A DNA stretch of 21,889 nucleotides from JBGLNJ01 sp964353405 (lineage in GTDB: Bacteria > Chloroflexota > Anaerolineae > Fen-1058): positions 1 to 21,889 of the forward strand of contig CAYGWJ010000449.1 in NCBI GenBank assembly GCA_964353405.1. The letters run 5' to 3'. Under the pieces are notes generated by a model. That model saw only the letters and a list, made by a program, of their open reading frames with translations. It did not search any database and was not told where the DNA came from. Position 1 is the stretch's first letter. Every line of letters begins with the position of its first letter. Shown here piece after piece: positions 1 to 6,579 of this stretch. The translations under genes were made by a program, and so were the position numbers.

Positions 1-2
1 AC

Positions 3-110
3 CCATCCGATGGCCCATCCGATGACCCATCCGATGGCCCATCCGATGGCCCATCCGATGGCCCATCCGATGACCCATCCGATGACCCATCCGATGACCC
101 ATCCGATAGT
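3..110 (+). repeat. 12-bp tandem repeat, about 8.75 copies, inside the GH94 frame
   Basis: The unit CCATCCGATGRC occurs eight times in full (3-98), followed by a 9-base partial copy before CCATCCGATAGT ends the array. The only variation is GGC versus GAC in the last codon, in the order G,D,G,G,G,D,D,D. In the GH94 frame it reads PSDG/PSDD. Because the unit is 12 bp, copy-number change cannot shift the frame. The array continues to the window edge, so its full length is unknown. In the paralogue the equivalent place is the loop LYLRLSDGDFWSPAW, just before the conserved VGLGYTRI strand. Confidence 0.93.
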
Positions 111-2462
111 TATAGCGTGTTTTCGCCGTATTTCGTCCCGACACTCGACCCGTATGACCTGTACGAGTGCCACGTTGGGCTGGGCTATACGCGCATCGTG
201 TCCGAGTTCTATGGCATCCGAACCGAGGCGACGGTTTTCGTTCCACTCCGGTCCGGTCATTCTGAGCGAAACGAAGAATCTCTGTCGGGTGAGGTAGAGA
301 CCCTTCGCCCCGCTCAGGGTGACAGCACCCATGACGTCCCAAGGGTGGTCATCCGCGACATCAAAATCACGAATGTTTCGGACGCGCCTGTGGAAGTGGA
401 TGCCATCCCCGTCGTCGAATATACGCATCCCGACTCACTCAAGCAACTCACCAACGCCGACTGGGTGCCGCAGACGATGATGAGTAGGGTCGTAGAAGAG
501 AGCGACGGGCGCAAGATCCTCGTCCAGTACCCGTTTATGCTGCGCGACACCCGCGTCAACTATTTCACGTCGAATGCGCCCGTGTCGTCCTTCGATTCTG
601 ACCGCAAGGAATTCCTGGGCGATAACGAGTACGGCACGTGGGCCAAGCCGCTCAGCCTGATTTGTCATTCTGAGCCGCGAAGCGGCGAAGAATCTCAGCC
701 ACACACGGCAGAGCTCCCTCGCCGCGAAGCGGCTCAGGGTGACAACCTGGCGGAATTGAGTAACAGCCAGGCCTTGCGCGGCGACAACATCGCGGCTTTG
801 ATGCATCACCTCGGCGTGCTTGAACCGGGCGAGACGCGGCGCATCATCACACAACTCGGTCAGGTAGCAAGTGTGGAGCAAGCTCTGCCGCGCATCCAGT
901 ATTTCCGCGACGAGGGCAATGTCGAGCGCGCATTCGAGGAACTGGCCCAGTTCTGGGATGGGTACCTGGGCAAGCTGCAAGTCGAAACGCCCGACGCAGC
1001 GATGAACCGCATGTTGAATATCCACAATCCGCGCCAGTGCCACACCACCAAGAACTGGTCGCGCTATCTTTCGCTCTACCAGCTCGGCTATGGCGCGCGC
1101 GGCATCGGCTTTCGCGACAGCTCGCAGGACGTGATGGGTGTGCTGGCGCAGATGCCGCAGGAAGCCAAGGCCCTCATCCAGCAACTATTGAGCGTGCAAA
1201 AGCGCGATGGCAGGGCCTACCACCAGTTCAATCCGCTCACGATGGCAGCGAGCGAGGGCGACTCGCTCGAGCGCGAGGACTTGCCGCATTACTATAGCGA
1301 CGATCACCTGTGGATCATTCTGGCCGTGTGCGCGTATCTGAAGGAAACGGGCGACGATACATTCCTCGATAAAGTGATTCCGTTTTACGAGAAGGACAAG
1401 AACGAACAGCCGCTCCAAGTGGGCACGGTGCTGGAACATTTGCGGCGCGGCGTCGAGTTCACGCGGGGCGACGTGGGCGCGCACGGCCTGCCGCTGTTGG
1501 GCTTTGCCGATTGGAATGACACAGTCAATTTGCGCCAGGGCGCCGAATCGCTGTTCACGGCAAATCTTTACGGCAAAGCCTTGCTGGAAATGATTGACCT
1601 GGCGCGTCACCTGGGCAACACGGCCTCGGCGGAGAAATACGCTTCGTACTATTCTGAGATGAAAGAGCGCGTCAATCAATACGCGTGGGATGGCGAGTGG
1701 TACATCCGTTACTTGGACTGGGACGGCACGCCGCTCGGCTCGCGCACGAACGACAAGGGGCAGATTTACATCAACGGCCAGTCGTGGCCCGTCATCTCCG
1801 GCTTTGCCACGCCCGAACGAGCGCGCCAGGCGTTGGACTCGCTGCGCGCGCGGCTCAACACGCCCAGCGGCATCAAGATCAGCGCGCCAGGGTTCAACGG
1901 CTTTGACCCCCAGCGCGGCGGCATTACGACCTATCCGCCAGGGGCAAAGGAAAACGGCGGCATCTTTTTGCACACCAATCCATGGGTGATGATCGCCGAG
2001 ACATTGATGGGCGATGGCGACCGCGCGTTTGAATACTATAACCAGATCAATCCGGCGACCAAGAACGACCGCATTGAAGAATACGAGTGCGAGCCGTACG
2101 TTTACGCGCAAAACATCTTGGGCGATGAACATCCGCAGTTTGGGTTGGCGCGCAATAGCTGGCTTTCAGGCACGGCCTCGTGGGCGTATCAGGCGGGCAC
2201 ACAGTACATCCTTGGCATCCGGCCCACTTTCGATGGGCTGAGGGTTGATCCTTGCATTCCACGGGCATGGGATGGTTTCCGAGTGACGCGCGAATTTCGC
2301 GGCGCGATGTATCACATCACCGTCGAGAATCCGCATCACGTCTGCAAAGGCGTCAAGTCAGCGACGGTGGACGGCAAGACCGTCGAGGGTAACGTCATTC
2401 CGATTTTCGAGGGCGGGACGCATCAGGTGAATGTAGTGATGGGCGAATGGTGTCAATCGTGA
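3..2462 (+). CDS. GH94 family disaccharide/oligosaccharide phosphorylase, 5'-truncated by window edge
   Basis: This is the C-terminal ~819 codons of a GH94 (former GT36) inverting phosphorylase, which would split a beta-glucoside with phosphate to release alpha-sugar 1-phosphate in the cytoplasm. The frame is open to the left edge, so the real start lies upstream; the GTG at 117 is only the first start-like codon. Comparison with the complete paralogue at 13797-16256 suggests roughly 80-100 N-terminal residues are missing. GH94 hallmarks are GFRDSSQD (about nt 1108-1131), the ADWND motif with the presumed general acid Asp at nt 1509-1511, AKENGGIFLHTNPW (about nt 1945-1986) and a C-terminal SWLSGTASW...LGIRPTFDGLRVDPCIP segment. 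It has FNPLT where cellobiose phosphorylases have YQPLT, so the acceptor may differ (cellobiose, chitobiose, laminaribiose or cellobionate are all possible). It contains one in-frame tandem repeat and two in-frame palindromic elements absent from the paralogue. Its stop overlaps the next gene as TGATG. Confidence 0.9.
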   Translation, partial: PSDGPSDDPSDGPSDGPSDGPSDDPSDDPSDDPSDSYSVFSPYFVPTLDPYDLYECHVGLGYTRIVSEFYGIRTEATVFVPLRSGHSERNEESLSGEVETLRPAQGDSTHDVPRVVIRDIKITNVSDAPVEVDAIPVVEYTHPDSLKQLTNADWVPQTMMSRVVEESDGRKILVQYPFMLRDTRVNYFTSNAPVSSFDSDRKEFLGDNEYGTWAKPLSLICHSEPRSGEESQPHTAELPRREAAQGDNLAELSNSQALRGDNIAALMHHLGVLEPGETRRIITQLGQVASVEQALPRIQYFRDEGNVERAFEELAQFWDGYLGKLQVETPDAAMNRMLNIHNPRQCHTTKNWSRYLSLYQLGYGARGIGFRDSSQDVMGVLAQMPQEAKALIQQLLSVQKRDGRAYHQFNPLTMAASEGDSLEREDLPHYYSDDHLWIILAVCAYLKETGDDTFLDKVIPFYEKDKNEQPLQVGTVLEHLRRGVEFTRGDVGAHGLPLLGFADWNDTVNLRQGAESLFTANLYGKALLEMIDLARHLGNTASAEKYASYYSEMKERVNQYAWDGEWYIRYLDWDGTPLGSRTNDKGQIYINGQSWPVISGFATPERARQALDSLRARLNTPSGIKISAPGFNGFDPQRGGITTYPPGAKENGGIFLHTNPWVMIAETLMGDGDRAFEYYNQINPATKNDRIEEYECEPYVYAQNILGDEHPQFGLARNSWLSGTASWAYQAGTQYILGIRPTFDGLRVDPCIPRAWDGFRVTREFRGAMYHITVENPHHVCKGVKSATVDGKTVEGNVIPIFEGGTHQVNVVMGEWCQS
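256..323. repeat. Palindromic repeat element, copy 1 (GTCATTCTGAGCG type), in frame within GH94
   Basis: The outer arms are GTCATTCTGAGCG (256-268) and CGCTCAGGGTGAC (311-323), 11 of 13 complementary. The inner arms are CGAAGAATCTC (272-282) and GAGACCCTTCG (297-307), 9 of 11 complementary, so the element could fold as a two-part hairpin. It is translated as part of the GH94 protein (HSERNEESL...RPAQGD). The paralogue runs straight from FVPL to the strand ending in KLTN, without this segment. The 68 bp are not a multiple of three, so the full insertion must include flanking bases; no clear target duplication is visible. Confidence 0.88.
662..745. repeat. Palindromic repeat element, copy 2 (same family), in frame within GH94
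   Basis: The ends are TTGTCATTCTGAGCC (662-676) and GGCTCAGGGTGACAA (731-745). Further complementarity runs inward through GCGAAGCGGC and GCCGCGAAGC to AATCTC and GAGCTC. Length is 84 bp. CCTG occurs directly on both sides (656-659 and 746-749), a possible 4-bp target duplication. Removing 90 bp (one CCTG plus everything between) gives KPLSLAELSNSQALRGDN, a smooth GH94-like sequence, so the insertion equals exactly 30 codons. It shares its outer arms with the copy at 256-323. Confidence 0.92.
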
Positions 2463-3352
2463 TGACCGGCGACTTTTACGGACTAGCCACTCGCATCATC
2501 AGCAATCAACATCTGCGGCTCGAATTTCTGGCTGATGCAGGACCGCGCATCGTGCGTCTGATGCTTGCCGGTTCGGACGAAAATCTCTTGGCCGAAGTGC
2601 CCGACATCCACTGGACGACACCCTACGGCGAGTACTATTTGCGCGGCGGACATCGCCTGTGGCATGCGCCAGAAGCGATTCCTCGTTCGTCCGTTCCCGA
2701 TAACGACAGCCTGACAGTCGAAGGACGGGACGGCGCAGTGTACCTGTCCCAGCCGCCCGAACCCGTCACCGCAATTCGCAAAAGCTTGGAGATCCGCCTG
2801 CGCGAGGATCGCCCTGCCGTGACGGTGAGCCACGAGCTAAAGAATGGTGGCGCGTGGCCCATCGAGCTTGCGCCGTGGGCCATCACGCAGCTGCCGCTGG
2901 GCGGCGTGGCGATTCTGCCTCAGCCGACTGAGCCGATGGACAGCGACGGGGTCATGCCGAATCGTCACCTGGTCTTGTGGCCCTATACCCGCTGGCAAGA
3001 TTCGCGCCTTCGCCTCGGCGACGAGCAGGTGCTGATCGAAGCACGTCCCGAAGCATCCGGTTTCAAGATCGGTTACATGAATCATCACGGCTGGGTCGGC
3101 TATCTGCGGGCAGGCGTCTTGTTCGTCAAGCGCTTTGAGCCACAGCCACGCGCGTGGCACGCCGACCTGGGCTGCAATGCCGAGGTCTATTGCAGTGAGC
3201 GATTCATCGAGATGGAAACGCTGGGGCCGCTCTGCCGCCTGGAACCGGGCCAGTCGGTCATGCACGTCGAGACGTGGGAACTTTTCGCGGGTCTGGGTGC
3301 GCTCCAAACGATGGATGACGCCAAGACGATCTTGAGCCGATTGAACCTGTGA
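2462..3352 (+). CDS. DUF4380-like protein, aldose-epimerase-type fold
   Basis: This protein of about 296 aa opens with YFGLATRI-like and FLADAGPRIVRL strands, followed by NLLAEVPDIHWTTPYGEYYLRGGHRLWHAPE. I recognise this pattern from DUF4380 proteins, which resemble galactose-mutarotase/aldose 1-epimerase folds. No signal peptide or membrane segment is visible. I chose the ATG at 2462 because it overlaps the upstream stop as TGATG, the arrangement used again at 12472 and 13797, and because it begins close to the family core. An ATG at 2447 would add five residues; neither has a good Shine-Dalgarno sequence. The 3' end overlaps the next GTG as GTGA. Its place between two phosphorylase genes suggests a carbohydrate-related role, perhaps anomer interconversion or sugar binding, but no activity can be read from the sequence. 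Confidence 0.8.
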   Translation: MTGDFYGLATRIISNQHLRLEFLADAGPRIVRLMLAGSDENLLAEVPDIHWTTPYGEYYLRGGHRLWHAPEAIPRSSVPDNDSLTVEGRDGAVYLSQPPEPVTAIRKSLEIRLREDRPAVTVSHELKNGGAWPIELAPWAITQLPLGGVAILPQPTEPMDSDGVMPNRHLVLWPYTRWQDSRLRLGDEQVLIEARPEASGFKIGYMNHHGWVGYLRAGVLFVKRFEPQPRAWHADLGCNAEVYCSERFIEMETLGPLCRLEPGQSVMHVETWELFAGLGALQTMDDAKTILSRLNL

Positions 3353-6300
3353 ACTCGATGAGCAACACTACCTTTGACGAATCAGGCCGCTTTGTCATCG
3401 AGGACTATGCCTCGCTGCGCCCGTTCTCCAGTTTCCTGCCTGGCATTGCCGGGCTGATGGGCATTCCACTCTGGGTCTTTTACGTCAATCGCGGTCAGGC
3501 CATCGCCAGCTTTGGCCTAGAGAGCAAAGACAAGCCGGTGATGGAATTTCAACCGGCGAACAAGGCCTATCAAACGACGCCTTTCACCGGCTTCCGAACC
3601 TTTGTCAAGATTCAGCGTAAAGGCTCGACGGCGTTCTACGAGCCGTTCTCTCCGTTGCATCGCGCCGCCTCGCGCAAGCAAACGATGCACATTGCGCCCA
3701 ACGAACTCGAGCTGCGTGAATCACTGCCACAAGCCGGCTTGCAAGTCAAGGTGTTGTACTTTATCCTGCCGAACGAGAATTTTGCCGGGCTCGTGCGGCA
3801 GGTGACGATTGAGAACATCTCATCACGGACGATCGAAGGCGAATTGCTCGACGGGCTGCCCGTCATCATTCCCTACGGCGTCAACAATGCGCTGCTCAAG
3901 GAAATCAACCGGACGGCAGAAGCCTGGATGGATGTGTTCAATCGTGAGCGCGGCATACCGTTTTACCACGTGCGTTTCAGCCTCGAAGACAAGCCTGAAG
4001 TCGAACAAGTTGAAGCGGGACATTTCTATCTAGCGTTCATCAGCTCTGCAAGCCTTTTGCCCGCCCTCACCGATGCCGAGCTGGTCTTTGGGCAGGATAC
4101 ATCGTTCAGTTATCCTGATGGATTCATGCAGGTGTCGCTCGCAGAGCTGGCGCAACGCCGACAGAACACGGCGGGCAAAACGCCGTGCGGATTTTTCGGC
4201 GCTGCGTTCGAGCTTGCGCCTGGCGAAGCGTTGACGCTCAACGCCGTCATCGGCCATGTCCGCAACGTGGACACGCTCAACACCGAATGGCCGCATCTCG
4301 CGCAAGCCGGGTACGTCCAATCGAAACGGCGCGAGGCCAACGAATTGGTCAACACGCTCACCGACGTTGTCGCGACGAAGACGAGTTCGCCGCTCTTTGA
4401 TGCTTATTGCCGGCAGAACCTGCTCGATAACGTCATGCGCGGCGGATGGCCTGTGTTGCTCGGAGACGCCGAGCGGCCCGTCGTCTATCATATCTATTCT
4501 CGCAAGCACGGCGACTTGGAACGAGACTATAACACTTTCTTCCAGGCTGCCGAACCTTACTCGCAAGGCAACGGCAACTATCGTGATGTGAATCAGAACC
4601 GGCGCGATGACGTGTGGCTCAATCCGCGCATCGGCGATTACAACGTCGTCTCGTTCATGAACCTGATTCAGGCCGATGGCTACAATCCACTCGTCATTCA
4701 GGGCAGCCGGTTTTCGATTCCGCCGTCTCGGCAAGCGGCTGTGTTCGATTGGGTGGAGCAGCCGCACAATCTTGAAAGGATTTTCGCTCGCGCCTTTACG
4801 CCCGGCCAGTTGCTCAAGCACGTGCTCGACCACGAGATAAAGCTCAAGGTCACAACGGATGAATTTCTCTCTCGCGTATTGGCGCTTGCGGAGCCGCGCT
4901 TTGAAGCGGCCTTTGGCGAAGGCTACTGGGTTGACCACTGGACCTACAACCTCGACTTGATTAAAAGCTACCTCGCCATCTATCCCGACAAGCAAGACGA
5001 GTTGCTCTTTGGCGAGCCGCACTATTCTTTTTACGACAGTCCCGCCGTCGTGCAACCACGCTCGGAACGATACGTGCTCGTGGAGGGTGAGCCGCGCCAG
5101 CTCAATGCCGTCGTTCACGACCAAGAAAAGGCCGCTCTGATTGCGTCGCGCGCCGAGTCGCCCAACCTCGTGCGGACAGCACGTGGGCGTGGCGAGATCT
5201 ATCGCACGACCCTGTTCGCTAAACTTGTCTGCCTGGCTGGAGTCAAGTTCGCCACGCTCGATCCATTCGGAATGGGCGTCGAGATGGAAGCGGGCAGGCC
5301 TGGCTGGTACGATGCGCTCAACGGTTTGCCCGGCTTGTTCGGCTCTTCGATGCCGGAGACCTACGAGTTGGCGCGGCTGCTGGATTTTGTGCTTCCGGTA
5401 TTGCATCAGAAAGAGCAAGGCCCGGTTGAATTGCCAGCCGAGGTCTATAAACTCTTGGTGCATCTCGTCCAGCATACAGAAGCATACAACAGCTCTACCA
5501 ACCCTGACCGCGATTTTGTGTATTGGGAGGCAGTCTCCGACGAACGTGAAGCCTATCGAGAAAGAATCCGGTTTGGATTCGACGGGCGCACTGAGCCGAT
5601 CCGCTTGAAAGAGTTGGCGCGCATCTTGAGCTTGATGCGAGAAAAGGTTCGGCACGGAATTGACCGCGCGCTCGCATTCAACAATGGACTGCCGCCTGCC
5701 TATTTCACCTACTCTATCAAAGAGCACGAGATTCTGAAAGATGAGCAAGGTCAGCCCCGGTGCGACGCACAAGGCCGTCCCGGCATCAAAGCCAGGCGAT
5801 TCGAGCCGGCAGTGCTGCCACTCTTCCTCGAAGGCCCCGTGAGATTTCTCAAGCTTCAACATGACCCGACGGCCGCCCGGCGCTTGTACGCGCAGGTCAA
5901 GGCGAGCGACCTGTACGACCGCAAACTCAAGATGTACAAGGTCAACGCCTCTCTAGCCGATCAGCCTCACGACCTCGGGCGGGCGCAGGCGTTCACGCCC
6001 GGCTGGCTGGAGAATGAATCCATCTGGCTGCACATGGAATTCAAGTATCTGCTTGAGGTCTTGAAGGCCAGGCTCTACCCGGAATTCTTTTCAGAGCTGC
6101 AGAACGTTTTGATTCCGTTTCAGGATCCGCAAGTCTATGGGCGCAGTCCGCTGGAGAACTCGTCGTTCATCGTCAGCAGCGCGCACCCCGACGAATCACT
6201 GCATGGGCGCGGTTTCGTGGCGCGGCTGTCCGGCTCGACCGCCGAGTTCCTGAGCATCTGGAACATGATGATGGCGGGCGAGCGACCGTTCTTTGTGCAA

Positions 6301-6579
6301 GACAGTCAACTTGTTCTCGCTTTCCGACCTGTCCTCCCAGGCTGGTTGTTTGATGAAGGTGGAACGGTGTCGTGCAAATTCCTGGGCTGCTGTACGGTGG
6401 TCCACCATAACCCCCAGCGGCGAGACTTGATGGGTGACCTGGCTGACAAGCTAACGCTCGAAACTCTAGACGGACAAACTGTGGAACTCGCAGGTGGGGT
6501 CATCGGCGCTCCTTGCGCGGCGATGGTGCGAGCGGGTCAGGTGAAAACGATCCACGCACACTATGAGGCACAGGCATGA
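3349..6579 (+). CDS. GH94 1,2-beta-oligoglucan (sophoro-oligosaccharide) phosphorylase-like
   Basis: This 1076-aa protein matches the length and layout of 1,2-beta-oligoglucan phosphorylases such as Listeria Lin1839, which convert linear beta-1,2-glucan oligomers plus phosphate into alpha-glucose 1-phosphate. Recognised blocks are the N-terminal FSSFLPGIAGLMGIPLWVFYVNRGQAIASFG (residues ~24-54, reads as family signature), RDVNQNRRDDVWLNP..GDYNVVSFMNLIQADGYNPLVIQG (~414-450) and GEGYWVDHWTYNLDL (~523-537). The DWND acid motif of shorter GH94 enzymes is absent; D731 in YWEAVSDEREAYR is a possible counterpart, by inference only. Start is GTG 3349, giving a GTGA overlap with the upstream stop; ATG 3358 is an alternative. 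The 3' end overlaps the next gene as ATGA. No signal peptide is seen, so it is cytoplasmic. Specificity is inferred from remembered family features. Confidence 0.85.
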   Translation: MNSMSNTTFDESGRFVIEDYASLRPFSSFLPGIAGLMGIPLWVFYVNRGQAIASFGLESKDKPVMEFQPANKAYQTTPFTGFRTFVKIQRKGSTAFYEPFSPLHRAASRKQTMHIAPNELELRESLPQAGLQVKVLYFILPNENFAGLVRQVTIENISSRTIEGELLDGLPVIIPYGVNNALLKEINRTAEAWMDVFNRERGIPFYHVRFSLEDKPEVEQVEAGHFYLAFISSASLLPALTDAELVFGQDTSFSYPDGFMQVSLAELAQRRQNTAGKTPCGFFGAAFELAPGEALTLNAVIGHVRNVDTLNTEWPHLAQAGYVQSKRREANELVNTLTDVVATKTSSPLFDAYCRQNLLDNVMRGGWPVLLGDAERPVVYHIYSRKHGDLERDYNTFFQAAEPYSQGNGNYRDVNQNRRDDVWLNPRIGDYNVVSFMNLIQADGYNPLVIQGSRFSIPPSRQAAVFDWVEQPHNLERIFARAFTPGQLLKHVLDHEIKLKVTTDEFLSRVLALAEPRFEAAFGEGYWVDHWTYNLDLIKSYLAIYPDKQDELLFGEPHYSFYDSPAVVQPRSERYVLVEGEPRQLNAVVHDQEKAALIASRAESPNLVRTARGRGEIYRTTLFAKLVCLAGVKFATLDPFGMGVEMEAGRPGWYDALNGLPGLFGSSMPETYELARLLDFVLPVLHQKEQGPVELPAEVYKLLVHLVQHTEAYNSSTNPDRDFVYWEAVSDEREAYRERIRFGFDGRTEPIRLKELARILSLMREKVRHGIDRALAFNNGLPPAYFTYSIKEHEILKDEQGQPRCDAQGRPGIKARRFEPAVLPLFLEGPVRFLKLQHDPTAARRLYAQVKASDLYDRKLKMYKVNASLADQPHDLGRAQAFTPGWLENESIWLHMEFKYLLEVLKARLYPEFFSELQNVLIPFQDPQVYGRSPLENSSFIVSSAHPDESLHGRGFVARLSGSTAEFLSIWNMMMAGERPFFVQDSQLVLAFRPVLPGWLFDEGGTVSCKFLGCCTVVHHNPQRRDLMGDLADKLTLETLDGQTVELAGGVIGAPCAAMVRAGQVKTIHAHYEAQA

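Noticed and set aside
3..110. CRISPR array
   Set aside because: The repeats are 12 bp, directly adjacent and without spacers; this is a tandem repeat inside a gene.
10..297. A + strand ORF starting with MAHPMTHP-type repeats
   Set aside because: It is the out-of-frame reading of the 12-bp tandem array and ends soon after it; the GH94 frame through the same bases is clearly the coding one.
256..745. The two palindromes as a miniature inverted-repeat transposon pair carrying the DNA between them
   Set aside because: The DNA between them is ordinary conserved GH94 coding sequence, so they are separate insertions, not the ends of one composite element.
4030..5862. Long minus-strand ORF of 610 codons opposite the oligoglucan phosphorylase gene
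   Set aside because: It is antisense to a well-supported GH94 gene, has no recognisable domain and shows the Arg/Ala/Val-rich composition of a shadow frame. The same applies to the minus-strand ORFs at 7110-8636, 12430-13857 and 15165-16232.
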